This document shows, piece after piece, positions 51,147 through 61,124 of a DNA stretch of 64,000 bases. The position numbers were made by a program, and so were the translations under genes. The notes under the pieces were generated by a model. The model was not told where the DNA came from. It saw only the letters and a list, made by a program, of their open reading frames with translations, and made no database searches. Position 1 is the stretch's first letter. Each line of letters starts with the position of its first letter. The DNA is taken from NCBI RefSeq assembly GCF_009184865.1, contig NZ_CP045096.1:4464001-4528000 (forward strand), given 5' to 3'. This DNA comes from Streptomyces phaeolivaceus (GTDB taxonomy: Bacteria; Actinomycetota; Actinomycetes; Streptomycetales; Streptomycetaceae).

Positions 51147-52598
51147 TCACGTCAGACCCAGCGCCGGCATCAGGTAGTAGAAGCCGAAGACCGCCGCCAC
51201 CACGTACATCGCGACCGGGACCTCACGTCCGCGCCCCGCGGCCAGGCGCAGCACGACGAAGGTGAGGAAGCCCATGCCGATGCCATTGGTGATCGAGTAC
51301 GTGAACGGCATCATCACCATCGTCACGAACGCCGGAATCGCGATCGTATAGTCGGCCCAATCGATCTCGCGGACGGAGTTCGCGAGGATCAGGAACCCGA
51401 CGGCGAGCAGCGCCGGGGTCGCCGCCTGGGAGGGAACCATCGTGGCGACCGGCGTCAGGAACAGCGCGACCGCGAACAACGCACCGGTCACCACATTCGC
51501 GAAACCGGTGCGCGCCCCCTCGCCCACGCCCGCCGTCGACTCCACGAAGCAGGTCGTGGCGGACGAGGAGCTGGCGCCACCGGCGGCGACGGCGATGCCG
51601 TCGACGAACAGCACCTTGTTGATCCCCGGCATCTGACCGTCCGCGTCGGTCAGCTTGGCCTCGTCGCCGACGCCCATGATCGTGCCCATCGCGTCGAAGA
51701 AGCACGACAGCAGGACCGTGAAGACGAAGAGGACGCCGGTCAGCACACCGACCTTCGAGAAGCCGCCGAAGAGACTGACCTCACCGATCAGCCCGAAGTC
51801 GGGGGTCGCGACCGGGTTGCCGGGCCACTTCGGCGTCGTCAGCCCCCAGGACCCGGCCGGCAGCTTGGCGACGGCCTCGATCACGACCGCGAGCAGCGTC
51901 ATCGCGACGATCGAGATCAGGATCGCCCCCGGCACCTTGCGCACGATCAGCGCGAGCGTCAACAGCGCGCCGAGCACGAAGACCAGCACCGGCCAGCCGT
52001 TCAGATGGCCGTCCGCGCCCAGCTGCAACGGCACGGTCGTGTGCGCGGCGTCCGGGATACGGGTGACGAAACCGGAGTCCACCAGCCCGATCAGCATGAT
52101 GAACAGACCGATACCGATGGAGATGCCCTTGCGCAGGCTCAGCGGCACGGCGTTCATCACGCGCTCCCGCAGCCCCGTCGCGACCAGCAGCATCACGATG
52201 AAACCGGCCAGCACGACCATGCCCATCGCGTCCGGCCAGGACATGCGCGGCGCGAGCTGGAGGGCGACGACCGTGTTCACGCCGAGGCCCGCCGCCAGCG
52301 CGATCGGCACATTGCCGATGACGCCCATGAGGAGCGTGGTGAAGGCGGCGGTGATCACGGTCGCGGTGACCAGCTGGCCGTAGTCCAGCTGATGCCCGTA
52401 CATGTCCTTCGCACTGCTCAGGATGATCGGGTTCAGCACGATGATGTACGCCATCGCGAAGAAGGTGGCGAACCCGCCCCGGATCTCACGCGACAGCGTG
52501 CTGCCGCGCTCGGTGATCCGAAAGTAGCGATCGAAGGAGCCCTGCGGAGACTGCGGGGACCGCACGGACCGCCCGGACTGCGGGGACTGCGGGGACAT
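51147..52598 (-). CDS. NCS2/AzgA-type purine (guanine/hypoxanthine) permease
   Basis: This 483-residue permease has the AzgA signatures: RGGFATFFAMAYIIVLNPII near the N-terminus, LAAGLGVNTVVALQLAP, GISIGIGLFIMLIGLVDSG, VFTVLLSCFFDAMGTIMGVG and SSSATTCFVESTAGVGEGAR. It imports purine bases with protons. I chose ATG 52598 with GAGG 6 nt upstream over two earlier ATGs. Its first 15 residues are an SPQ/SVR repeat encoded by a short tandem array near 52545-52590. It is next to DUF2530, convergent gene order reversed. Confidence 0.93.
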   Translation of the reverse strand: MSPQSPQSGRSVRSPQSPQGSFDRYFRITERGSTLSREIRGGFATFFAMAYIIVLNPIILSSAKDMYGHQLDYGQLVTATVITAAFTTLLMGVIGNVPIALAAGLGVNTVVALQLAPRMSWPDAMGMVVLAGFIVMLLVATGLRERVMNAVPLSLRKGISIGIGLFIMLIGLVDSGFVTRIPDAAHTTVPLQLGADGHLNGWPVLVFVLGALLTLALIVRKVPGAILISIVAMTLLAVVIEAVAKLPAGSWGLTTPKWPGNPVATPDFGLIGEVSLFGGFSKVGVLTGVLFVFTVLLSCFFDAMGTIMGVGDEAKLTDADGQMPGINKVLFVDGIAVAAGGASSSSATTCFVESTAGVGEGARTGFANVVTGALFAVALFLTPVATMVPSQAATPALLAVGFLILANSVREIDWADYTIAIPAFVTMVMMPFTYSITNGIGMGFLTFVVLRLAAGRGREVPVAMYVVAAVFGFYYLMPALGLT

Positions 52599-52767
52599 AA
52601 GAGACCTCATCCCCAACGGGGAAGGGCGGACACCCACCGGTCACCCACGCACCATTGGAGTTTTCTACGAACAGAAGTAGCCAGCCAGAAACCGTTTCAG
52701 TATGAACATACATTGCGGGGAACACCATCTCCGCGCGTAGACCCGCGCGCCTCGTAAGCTGTGCCCC

Positions 52768-53184
52768 ATGGCGAAGTGGACCCCCAAGCACGAGGCACCG
52801 GAGCCCCTTGAGGGCCCCGTGGTGCCGGTCATCATCGGCGGCACGATCCTCTGGCTCGTCCTCTTCGTCGTCCAGCTCCCCTTCTACGGCTGGTTCGAGG
52901 ACCACGGACACACCTGGTGGGTCTGGACCTGCCTCGCGGGCGGCGGCCTCGGCTTCATCGGCATCTACTACGTCCGCCGCCGCGACGCCGCGATCAAACG
53001 CGACGCGGCACGCGACGCCGCCGCCGGGGCGGAGGCCGCGGTGTCCGCGGAGGCAGAGGAGGCAGAGGAGGCAGAGGAGGCAGAGGAGGCAGAGGCAAGG
53101 CAAGAGGCCGCCGAAGCCGACCGAATCGCAGCCAAGGCCGAGCCCGAGGCCAACGACGCGACAGCCCGCCCCACCCCCAACTGA
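52768..53184 (+). CDS. DUF2530 membrane protein
   Basis: This 138-residue protein has two membrane helices (VIIGGTILWLVLFVVQLPF and WVWTCLAGGGLGFIGIYYV) in the DUF2530 arrangement, then a long charged C-terminal tail with an AEEAEEAEEAE repeat. A normal family member is about 90 residues; the tail is extended. It is divergent from the purine permease gene. Function unknown. Confidence 0.9.
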   Translation: MAKWTPKHEAPEPLEGPVVPVIIGGTILWLVLFVVQLPFYGWFEDHGHTWWVWTCLAGGGLGFIGIYYVRRRDAAIKRDAARDAAAGAEAAVSAEAEEAEEAEEAEEAEARQEAAEADRIAAKAEPEANDATARPTPN

Positions 53185-53186
53185 GC

Positions 53187-53207
53187 CCGTCCGGCGATCG
53201 CCGACGG
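53187..53207. terminator. possible hairpin after DUF2530
   Basis: CCGTCCGGCGATCGCCGACG and its complement form a compact stem around GATC just after the stop codon. No T-run follows, so terminator function is weakly supported. Confidence 0.4.
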
Positions 53208-53330
53208 CACCCACCTCACCCCCGCCGCGTACGACCCCGGCATCACCGCGAAGCAAACCCCTCCTCCCCAGGTCGGATCTTTCGCGCACTCGGCGGGTGA
53301 AGCCCCAAATCCGCACGTACCGTCGAATGC

Positions 53331-55739
53331 ATGACGCACATCGACGCGGGTACCGAGCTCGATCCTGTGCACCCCACCCCCGCCCCGGCCCCCGCACGGC
53401 CGGGGCGGGCGCGTGGGCTGACGGCGACCGAGGTCGCCGAACGCGTGGCCCGCGGCGAGGTGAACGACGTACCCGTGCGGAGCAGCCGCTCCATGGTGGA
53501 CATCGTCCGCGCCAACGTCTTCACCCGGTTCAACGCGATCATCGGCGTCCTCTGGGTGATCATGCTGGGCGTCGCGCCGATCCAGGACAGCCTGTTCGGC
53601 TTCGTGATCCTCGCCAACACGGGCATCGGCATCATCCAGGAGTGGCGGGCCAAGAAGACCCTGGACTCCCTCGCGGTGATCGGCGAGGCGAAACCGACGG
53701 TCCGCCGGGACGGGGTCGCCGCGTCCGTCGGCACCTCCGACATCGTCCTCGGGGACCTGATCGAGATCGGCCCCGGGGACAAGATCGTCGTGGACGGCGA
53801 GTGCGTCGAGACCGACGGCCTGGAGATCGACGAGTCGCTGCTCACCGGCGAGGCCGACCCGGTCGTCAAACAACCCGGCGACCAGGTGATGTCGGGCAGC
53901 TTCGTGGTCGCGGGCGGCGGCGCGTTCACCGCCACGAAGGTCGGCCGGGAGGCCTACGCCGCCCAGCTGGCCGAGGAGGCGAGCCGCTTCACCCTCGTCC
54001 ACTCGGAGCTGCGCTCCGGCATCTCCACGATCCTCAAGTACGTCACCTGGATGATGCTCCCGACCGCGATCGGTCTGATCATCAGCCAGCTGATCGTGAA
54101 GGAGAACGACTTCAAGGACTCCGTCGCCCGCACGGTCGGCGGCATCGTCCCGATGGTCCCCGAGGGCCTCGTCCTGCTCACCTCGGTCGCCTTCGCGATC
54201 GGGGTGATCCGCCTCGGCCGCAAGCAGTGCCTGGTGCAGGAACTCCCGGCCATCGAGGGCCTGGCCCGCGTCGACACCGTCTGCCTCGACAAGACCGGCA
54301 CCCTCACCGAGGGCGGCATGGACGTCACCGAGCTGCGCCCCCTGGGCGGCGCGGACGAGTCGTACGTACGCAAGGTTCTCGGCGCGCTCGGTGAGTCGGA
54401 CCCGCGCCCGAACGCCTCCCTCAAGGCCGTCATCGACGCCTACCCGGACAGCGAGGAGTGGCGGTGCACCGAGTCGCTGCCGTTCTCCTCGGCCCGCAAG
54501 TACAGCGGCGCGTCCTTCAACGAGGGCGGCGGCGAGTCCAGCACCTGGCTGCTCGGCGCCCCCGACGTCCTGCTCCCCGAGGACGACCCGGCCCTCACCG
54601 AGACCGAACGCCTGAACGAGGAGGGGCTACGGGTACTGCTGCTGGCCCGGGTGGGCCGCGAGCTGGACGACCCGGAGGTCGCCCTGGACGCGGAGCCGAC
54701 CGCCCTCGTCGTCCTCGAACAGCGGCTGCGCCCCGACGCCGCCGACACCCTGCGCTACTTCGAGGAGCAGAACGTCCGGACGAAGGTCATCTCCGGAGAC
54801 AACGCGGTGTCGGTGGGCTCGGTGGCCGGAAAGCTCGGTCTCACCGGCGAGGTCGTCGACGCCCGCCGGCTGCCCGCCGAGCGGGAGGAGATGGCGGCGG
54901 CCCTCGACTCGGGCACCGTCTTCGGCCGGGTGACCCCGCAGCAGAAGCGGGACATGGTCGGCGCGCTCCAGTCGCACGGGCACACGGTCGCGATGACCGG
55001 CGACGGCGTGAACGACGTGCTCGCCCTGAAGGACGCCGACATCGGTGTGTCGATGGGCTCCGGCTCCGAGGCCACCCGCGCGGTCGCCCAGATCGTGCTG
55101 CTCAACAACAGCTTCGCGACACTGCCGTCGGTGGTCGCGGAGGGCCGCCGGGTGATCGGCAACATCACCCGCGTGGCGACCCTGTTCCTGGTGAAGACGG
55201 TCTACTCGGTGCTGCTGGCCGTCCTGGTGGTCTGCTGGCAGGTCGAGTACCCGTTCCTCCCCCGCCACCTCACCCTGCTGTCCACCCTCACGATCGGCGT
55301 CCCGGCCTTCTTCCTCGCCCTGGCCCCCAACAAGGAGCGGGCGAAACCGCACTTCGTCCGGCGGGTGATGCGCTACTCGATCCCGGGCGGCGTCCTGGCG
55401 GCCGTGGCCACCTTCGCCACGTATCTGATCGCCCGCCACCACTACACGGGCGAGGGCGCCCTGGAGGCGGAGACCAGCGCCGCCACCCTCACCCTCTTCC
55501 TGATCTCCATGTGGGTGCTGGCGATCATCGCCCGCCCGTACACCTGGTGGCGCCTCGGCCTGGTCGCCGCGATGGCCGCCTGCTTCGTGGTGGTGCTCGT
55601 CGTCCCCTGGCTGCAGGACTTCTTCGCCCTGCGTCTGGTCGGTACGACGATGCCGTGGATCGCGGTCGCCGTCGCGGCCGGGGCCGCGGCGGCCCTGGAG
55701 CTCCTGTGGAGGTGGGTGGACCGCCGCTTCCCCGCGTGA
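53331..55739 (+). CDS. ctpE: P-type ATPase, CtpE-like (calcium/cation)
   Basis: This 802-residue P-type ATPase has actuator TGEADPV (SLLTGEADPVVKQPG), the M4 motif GGIVPMVPEGLVLLTSVAFA, phosphorylation CLDKTGTLTEGGMDVTEL (Asp 320) and hinge AMTGDGVNDVLALKDADIGV. The PEGL motif and the EAVQELPAIEGLARVD-like junction match mycobacterial CtpE, a calcium uptake ATPase. Ten membrane helices are expected. No metal-binding domain precedes M1. Cation identity is by family only. Confidence 0.93.
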   Translation: MTHIDAGTELDPVHPTPAPAPARPGRARGLTATEVAERVARGEVNDVPVRSSRSMVDIVRANVFTRFNAIIGVLWVIMLGVAPIQDSLFGFVILANTGIGIIQEWRAKKTLDSLAVIGEAKPTVRRDGVAASVGTSDIVLGDLIEIGPGDKIVVDGECVETDGLEIDESLLTGEADPVVKQPGDQVMSGSFVVAGGGAFTATKVGREAYAAQLAEEASRFTLVHSELRSGISTILKYVTWMMLPTAIGLIISQLIVKENDFKDSVARTVGGIVPMVPEGLVLLTSVAFAIGVIRLGRKQCLVQELPAIEGLARVDTVCLDKTGTLTEGGMDVTELRPLGGADESYVRKVLGALGESDPRPNASLKAVIDAYPDSEEWRCTESLPFSSARKYSGASFNEGGGESSTWLLGAPDVLLPEDDPALTETERLNEEGLRVLLLARVGRELDDPEVALDAEPTALVVLEQRLRPDAADTLRYFEEQNVRTKVISGDNAVSVGSVAGKLGLTGEVVDARRLPAEREEMAAALDSGTVFGRVTPQQKRDMVGALQSHGHTVAMTGDGVNDVLALKDADIGVSMGSGSEATRAVAQIVLLNNSFATLPSVVAEGRRVIGNITRVATLFLVKTVYSVLLAVLVVCWQVEYPFLPRHLTLLSTLTIGVPAFFLALAPNKERAKPHFVRRVMRYSIPGGVLAAVATFATYLIARHHYTGEGALEAETSAATLTLFLISMWVLAIIARPYTWWRLGLVAAMAACFVVVLVVPWLQDFFALRLVGTTMPWIAVAVAAGAAAALELLWRWVDRRFPA

Positions 55740-55755
55740 ACAGGCCGTTCCCGGG

Positions 55756-55802
55756 CCCTACTTCACGTACGGCCCTACTTCACGTACGGCCCTACTTCAC
55801 GT
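55756..55802. repeat. 17-nt tandem repeat derived from a gene end
   Basis: Two extra copies of CCCTACTTCACGTACGG and a third partial copy lie directly before the stop codon of the minus-strand secreted protein. They repeat its last codons (DVK-stop). Confidence 0.85.
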
Positions 55803-56640
55803 CGACGTAGTCGGCCGTGGCGCTGACCGGTGCCGTCGTGGTCACGCCGGCGTAGCTGAAGCGCCAGTAGCCGTCGTACTTGGCGGTGCCGGTGGCCTTC
55901 ACATTGCCGGAGGCGTCCGAGTAGACCGTCTTGACCGTGGTGTAGGTGCCGCTGCCCGCCTTGCGGAACTGCAGCTTGACCGGCTGCTTGGCGAAGGCCT
56001 TGTAGCTGTGGCTCTGCCAGTCGGCGCGGGTGAGCTTGCCCGTCGCGGTGACGGTCCTGCCCTTCTTGACCGGCTCCGGGGAGGCGTTGACGGTCAGCTT
56101 CGAGATCCGCTGGACCAGGGTGGAGGCGAGGTTGCCCTGCTCCTTGTAGCCGATCTTGGTGTAGTCGATCTTGTCGCCGGCGGGGTCCTGGCCGTTGAAC
56201 GCGATGGCGTCGGCCCCCGCCTTCCAGGCCCCGGCCTGCGAGTTGAGCAGATCGTCCTCGCCGGGGCGAACGACGATGTCGCCCTTGCAGCTCTCCGTCG
56301 TGGAGGTGGCGACCTCGCAGGTGGCGAAGTCGTCGCCGAACAGCTGCGGGGTGTCCTCGTCGCCGAAGGTGCCGTGGTAGAGGAAGGGCTCGGCGAAGAA
56401 GTCCTCCGCGGTGACATCCACACCGGAACCGTGCGTCAGCGTGAACGAGACGGCCGTCGTGACCTTCCCGCCGATGCCGACCTTGAGGGACTTGGCGACC
56501 TTGAAGTTCGAGAAGCTGACGTTCAGCGTGTACGGCTTGCCGCTCGTCGCGGCCGACCCGGCGGCCTGCGCGGCCGGCACGGCGAGGGCGGAGAGGGCCA
56601 GGGCGCCGAGGGCGGCGGCCACAGTGGCTCTTGTGCGCAT
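55792..56640 (-). CDS. secreted protein A of a tandem paralogous pair (282 aa)
   Basis: A signal peptide MRTRATVAAALGALALSALA with AxA cleavage site (VPAAQA) precedes a mature region with no recognised enzyme motif: ASVSFTLTHGSGVDVTAEDF-like strands, DDFATCEVATSTTESCKGD (paired Cys), and a C-terminal domain of about 95 residues (SPEPVKKGRTVTATGKLTRA, KLQFRKAGSGTYTTVKTVYS, YWRFSYAGVTTTAPVS). That C-terminal domain is shared with the next gene and looks like a beta-sandwich. Extracellular role unknown. Confidence 0.75.
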   Translation of the reverse strand: MRTRATVAAALGALALSALAVPAAQAAGSAATSGKPYTLNVSFSNFKVAKSLKVGIGGKVTTAVSFTLTHGSGVDVTAEDFFAEPFLYHGTFGDEDTPQLFGDDFATCEVATSTTESCKGDIVVRPGEDDLLNSQAGAWKAGADAIAFNGQDPAGDKIDYTKIGYKEQGNLASTLVQRISKLTVNASPEPVKKGRTVTATGKLTRADWQSHSYKAFAKQPVKLQFRKAGSGTYTTVKTVYSDASGNVKATGTAKYDGYWRFSYAGVTTTAPVSATADYVDVK

Positions 56641-56825
56641 GCGTTCCCAAGTGGAGAGAGAGTGATCGTGGGGCCTTTTGGCCCGGATGATCAGAACACG
56701 CGTTCTTCACGCTCCCCGCCCTCTTCAGTCACCTCTTACGAAAGTCCGACTCCCGCCTTACGGAAAAGGCGCCGGCCCGGGAACCCCGGAGCCGACGCCC
56801 TGTCTCACCTGCCGCCGCGCACGAC

Positions 56826-57659
56826 CTACTTCACGTCGATGGCGTCGGCCGTGGAGGTCACGGCCGGCGTGGTCGAGGTGCCCGCGAAGACGAAGCGGTA
56901 CGAACCGTCGACGCCCGCCTTGACCGTGGTCTTGAGCGCGCCGCCGGAGCCGGACTTGATCGTCTTGACGTCCTTGTAGGTGGACGTGCCCTTCTTCTTG
57001 AACTGGAGCTTCACGGACTGGCTGGTGTAGCCCGCGAACTTGAGCGTGTCCCAGTTTGCGCGCGTCAGCTTGCCGGTGACCGTGATGGTCTTGCCCTTCT
57101 TGACCGGCTCGGGAGCGGCGTTCGTGGTCAGCGCGGCCTCACGCTTGACGCTGACGGAGGAGTACTTCTCCCGGATGTTGTAGTCGCCGTCGTTGGCCGC
57201 GGCACCGGCGAAGACGTGCCACTTGCCGGCCAGGACGTTGCTGTAGATGTTGTCCTTCGGGTCGGCCACGACGGTCACCTTGCAGGTGGACGTGGTCGCG
57301 TTGACGGTGGTGCAGGTGCCCGTCTCCGCGTCCGGGACCATCGCGCCCACGACGTCGCCGGAGTCGATGTCGTTGCCCTTCCACAGGAAGGCGTAGCCGT
57401 CCTCGATGCCGGACGGGTCGGTCGCGGTCACCGAGATGGTGACGCTCTTCTTCTTCGAGGTACCGACGACGATGTCCTTGCCACCGTTGACGGTGACCTT
57501 CTTGATGACGGTGTCGCCGACGACCTCGTCCGCGACGGCCCCGAACGGGGTGACCGCCGCGAGGCTGCCGGGCGCCTCGTCGGCCTGCGCGGCCGGCACG
57601 GCGAGGGCGGACAGGGCCAGGGCGCCGGAGACGGCGGCCACAGTGGCACGAATGCGCAT
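56826..57659 (-). CDS. secreted protein B of a tandem paralogous pair (277 aa)
   Basis: The signal peptide (MRIRATVAAVSGALALSALA, cleaved after VPAAQA) is nearly the same as in protein A, and the C-terminal domain matches (APEPVKKGKTITVTGKLTRA, KLQFKKKGTSTYKDVKTIKS, SYRFVFAGTSTTPAVTS). The N-terminal part differs: KKVTVNGGKDIVVGTSKKKS, EDGYAFLWKGNDIDSGDVVG, and a TSTCKVTVVADPKDNIY segment with Cys. It starts at ATG 57659. The 185-nt gap to gene A suggests its own expression signals. Confidence 0.75.
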   Translation of the reverse strand: MRIRATVAAVSGALALSALAVPAAQADEAPGSLAAVTPFGAVADEVVGDTVIKKVTVNGGKDIVVGTSKKKSVTISVTATDPSGIEDGYAFLWKGNDIDSGDVVGAMVPDAETGTCTTVNATTSTCKVTVVADPKDNIYSNVLAGKWHVFAGAAANDGDYNIREKYSSVSVKREAALTTNAAPEPVKKGKTITVTGKLTRANWDTLKFAGYTSQSVKLQFKKKGTSTYKDVKTIKSGSGGALKTTVKAGVDGSYRFVFAGTSTTPAVTSTADAIDVK

Positions 57660-57724
57660 GTATTCCCCACGTAGAAAGGGGACTCCGCGGCACGGCTGAT
57701 GTCGCGCGGAGCCCGGTCGATCTC

Positions 57725-57742
57725 GTGAGCCAGTCGGCTCAC
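57725..57742. promoter_or_regulatory. inverted repeat GTGAGCC-AGTC-GGCTCAC
   Basis: A perfect 7-bp inverted repeat with a 4-nt spacer lies 66 nt upstream of secreted protein B and 105 nt downstream of the Hsp90-like gene end. It could be a repressor site or an attenuating hairpin; no T-run on the minus strand. Confidence 0.45.
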
Positions 57743-57846
57743 AAGATCGGACACGTGACGGATGGGAATGGTTGTACGAGAGGTGAAGATATTTCGAGAA
57801 TGTTGCGCAGATCACATCTCGCGGGTTTGGTTCAGTCGAATTTGGT

Positions 57847-60800
57847 TCAGTCGAACCAGCGGTCCCGGGCCAACTCCGCCGTCCTGGAAGGGTCTTCGAG
57901 CAGCGCGGCGACCTCGAAGCGGCGCGGCCACTGACCCGCCGACCAGGCGAGACCGGCCGCGACGCCCTCCAGGGTGGCGGCGTGCAGGACCCCGTCGCGG
58001 GTGCGGCGCCAGTCCAACTCGACGCCGTCGACGACCAGTTCCTCGTGCTCGAAGTACGAGGAGGGGGTGGCGGGGCCCAGCAGGACCCGTACCGGCTCCG
58101 GGACGTCGTGTTCGGTGCCCTCCGAGTCGACCTCGCCCGTCACCGACTCGCTGAGCCGCCGCACCTGGAACAGTTCGGCCAACTCGGCGGCCCGTGACGG
58201 CCGTACGGGGAGCAGGGGCACCCCGGAGGTGAAGGGCAGCAGGTCGGGCGAGTCGACGACCACGGCGTCGGTCGCGTCCACGACGGTCACCTCACCGTCC
58301 ACGACCGCGCGCAACTCATCCGGAAGAGTGACCTGTTCGGGGTCGAGGTCGGCCAACGCCCCGTAGAGACCGTGCAGTTGTGCGGAGCCCACCGGCAGGT
58401 CCGGGTCGGCCAGCCGGTCCAGCAGTTCGGCGGCGCCGCCCGGCTCGTCGAGCAGCGCGGCCACCGAGGTGCGCACGCCCAGCGCCCGCAGGACCTGTTC
58501 GTCGTCGAAGCCGGTGGCGTCGGCCTCGTCGTACAGGCCGCGCAGCAGCGGGTCGCCGCCGGCCGCGAGCAGGCCCGCCGGGCGGCGGCCGTCGAGGACC
58601 GGGTGCCCGCGCAGCCACCAGGCGGTGTAGGGGCGGACCACCTCGTGCGTGCCGTCCGGGAGCAGGATCCGCACCGGCTGGACGAGGGCGTCGCGCAGCG
58701 GCGGCTTCGCGAGCAGGGCGAGCGCCTCGGGCCAGCGGTCCTCGTCGACGAGGTCCAGGTCGCGCACGGCCACGATCTCGGTGGCGACGGGCGGCACGGG
58801 GCTGTCCGGGAACCGGTCGAGGATGTCCTCCGACCAGACGTCCACCGCGTCCAGCAGCCCGGCGTCGTCGGGTTCGGCGAAGTCCCCGTCGCGCGGCTCC
58901 AGTTCGTCCGGGTCGAGAACGACGTCGGTGGCCCGTACGAGGGCGAAGTTCGCCAGAACCCCACAGGCGGCCAGGGGCTGTTCGCCCCAGCGGTCGGCCA
59001 GTTCGGCGTCCACGAAGGCGAGTTCGTCCTCGCGCATCACCCGGGCGAAGGGGCTGCCGGGGAGGACGAGTTCACCGGCGGGCGCCAGTTCGCCGTCCTC
59101 GTCGGTCAGGGCGAGGGCGCCGAGCCAGGGCTCGTCACCGGGGTCGAGGGCCGCGTCACGGACCAGCGCGAGGACCAGGTCGGCCAGTTCGTCGGCGTCC
59201 GGCCGCCCGTCCTCCTCGTCCCACACCCCGCCGTCGTCGTCCAGCGACGCGGCCACGGCGGCCCGCACCTGCGGGGTGGTGAGCACGGCCCGCGGGGTCG
59301 CGGGCAGGGCACCCAGCTTCTCCAGCAGGGGGTGCGCGGCGTCCGGGTGGGCGACCTTGAGGCCGAGGCGGGCGAGGGTCTCGGGGGCGGTCTGCGGGCC
59401 GTCGGGAGTGGGGAGCAGCACCTGCCGGGGGCCGATGGTCGTCCGGCCGTCCGCGAGCGGCACCGGCAGGCCCGACAGCCGGTCCGGCTCGACCCCGGCG
59501 AGGCTGTCGTACAGCCGCCGCCACCAGTCGGGGGCCTTCTCCAGGCCCGCGAGGCGGTCGATCGCGTCGCCCAGCGGCAGCCGTGCGACGCCCAACGTGC
59601 GCAGTTCCGCGCGCCGTTCGAGCCCGGCGGGCAGCAGGCTGGGCAGTACGTCGGCGAGGACCCGTACGGTCTCGGCGCCGGCCCCCTCGACGACCTCGGC
59701 GTCCCGGGGCCGGATGGCCGCGGACGTCTCGGAGATGTCCGGGATGCCGGAGATCTCGTCCGGCTCGTCGCCGGGTTCCGGGGGTACCGCGCGCGGCAGG
59801 AACGCGGTGCGCGGCAGCCGCTCCAGGATCGCCTGGCGCAGCGACCCGTCCAGCTCGCCCCTGCCCAGCGGGCCGGGCACCAGGTCGATGATCCCCTCGG
59901 CCACCGGCTCCCAGGCGGCGAGGAGCGCGGCGTACGCGTCCGCCGCGCGCTGCACCAGGAAGTCGGTGAGCGGCCCGGGGGCGGCGTGCCGCCGGGTCGT
60001 GTCCAGCGGGAAGGAGGCGATGAGCAGCGCGGGCACACCGAGGGCCTCGTCGCTGGGGGTGGGCGCGTGCACGACGGCGCTGGTGCGCGGCCGGACCGGC
60101 GCCCCGTCGGGCCCGGTGGGCACGGCCCAGGTGACGGACCAGTACGGCCGCAGCCGCTCCTCGACGGGCCGGTCGGCGAGCAGCGCGGCCTCGATCGGTC
60201 CGTGCGCGGCGGCGGTGCGCCAGCGCGTGACCCCGTCCCGCGAGTCCTCGACGACGACGTGCGCCCCGTCCACGCTCCGCCGCAGGGTCCGTACGTCACC
60301 GGAGCCGACCTCGATGACGACCTCGTCGAGGCCGGGCAGCGCGAGCAGCAGCGCGTCGTCGACCGCGTGCAGCAGCCGCTCGGCGAGATCGGCGGCGGCG
60401 GTGTCGCGCAGCGGCAGGATGACGACGGTGTCGTACGTGTCCGGGGCGGTCCCCTCGGCGGCGAACGGCAGCCGCAGCAGCGGCACATGACCGTCCCGGC
60501 GGCGGATCTCGTCCCCGAGGCCGGGGCTGTGCCGGGCGGTGTCGGCGGCGAGCAGCCGGGCCTCGGCGAGCGACCAGCGGATACCGCCGTGCCGACCGAC
60601 GACGGCGGGCTCGTCGGTGACGGCGAGCACGGCGGCGAAACCGACGCCGAACCGGCCCACCGCGCCGTCGTGACGGCCGTCGGTGCCGTGGGCCGGCTCC
60701 CGCTTCGCGGACGCCCGGAGCGTGGACAGCGACTCGACGCCGCCCGCGTCCAGCGGGGCGCCGGTGTTGGCGGCGACGAGGACGCCGTCGCGCAGGGTCA

Positions 60801-61029
60801 GCCGCAGCCGTCCCGGCACCTTGGCGCGGGCCGCGGCGTCGGCGGCGTTCTGCGCCAGCTCCACGACGAGGCGGTCCCGGTAGCCGCCGAGAACGAGATC
60901 CTCCTCGGCGTTGGCGTCCTCACGGAACCGGGCCGGACTGGTGGCCCAGGCGTCGAGCACGCCCCGCCGCAGCCGCGCCGTCCCGAACGGGTCCGCGCCC
61001 TCGGCCGCCGGCCGCACGAACTTGCTCAC
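57847..61029 (-). CDS. large Hsp90/sacsin-like ATPase-domain protein (1060 aa)
   Basis: The N-terminal GHKL ATPase has N-box RDRLVVELAQNAADAAARAK and G-box VGRFGVGFAAVLAVTDEPAV, as in sacsin- and Hsp90-type proteins. After about residue 200 the sequence becomes long, Leu/Asp/Glu/Pro-rich and without known domains (for example GLPVPLADGRTTIGPRQVLL; ILDRFPDSPVPPVATEIVAV). Actinobacterial proteins of this type lie near DUF3027 genes as here. It may be a chaperone or DNA/RNA-repair ATPase; role unknown. No membrane segments. Confidence 0.85.
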   Translation of the reverse strand: MSKFVRPAAEGADPFGTARLRRGVLDAWATSPARFREDANAEEDLVLGGYRDRLVVELAQNAADAAARAKVPGRLRLTLRDGVLVAANTGAPLDAGGVESLSTLRASAKREPAHGTDGRHDGAVGRFGVGFAAVLAVTDEPAVVGRHGGIRWSLAEARLLAADTARHSPGLGDEIRRRDGHVPLLRLPFAAEGTAPDTYDTVVILPLRDTAAADLAERLLHAVDDALLLALPGLDEVVIEVGSGDVRTLRRSVDGAHVVVEDSRDGVTRWRTAAAHGPIEAALLADRPVEERLRPYWSVTWAVPTGPDGAPVRPRTSAVVHAPTPSDEALGVPALLIASFPLDTTRRHAAPGPLTDFLVQRAADAYAALLAAWEPVAEGIIDLVPGPLGRGELDGSLRQAILERLPRTAFLPRAVPPEPGDEPDEISGIPDISETSAAIRPRDAEVVEGAGAETVRVLADVLPSLLPAGLERRAELRTLGVARLPLGDAIDRLAGLEKAPDWWRRLYDSLAGVEPDRLSGLPVPLADGRTTIGPRQVLLPTPDGPQTAPETLARLGLKVAHPDAAHPLLEKLGALPATPRAVLTTPQVRAAVAASLDDDGGVWDEEDGRPDADELADLVLALVRDAALDPGDEPWLGALALTDEDGELAPAGELVLPGSPFARVMREDELAFVDAELADRWGEQPLAACGVLANFALVRATDVVLDPDELEPRDGDFAEPDDAGLLDAVDVWSEDILDRFPDSPVPPVATEIVAVRDLDLVDEDRWPEALALLAKPPLRDALVQPVRILLPDGTHEVVRPYTAWWLRGHPVLDGRRPAGLLAAGGDPLLRGLYDEADATGFDDEQVLRALGVRTSVAALLDEPGGAAELLDRLADPDLPVGSAQLHGLYGALADLDPEQVTLPDELRAVVDGEVTVVDATDAVVVDSPDLLPFTSGVPLLPVRPSRAAELAELFQVRRLSESVTGEVDSEGTEHDVPEPVRVLLGPATPSSYFEHEELVVDGVELDWRRTRDGVLHAATLEGVAAGLAWSAGQWPRRFEVAALLEDPSRTAELARDRWFD

Positions 61030-61124
61030 GGTTCACTTCTCCCTGTCGCCTGGTGTCCACGAAGGTACCGGGTCGCTGCGCTGCCTGGGCCGGGCGACCA
61101 GGGGGGTGGGGGGTAGCTGGTACG

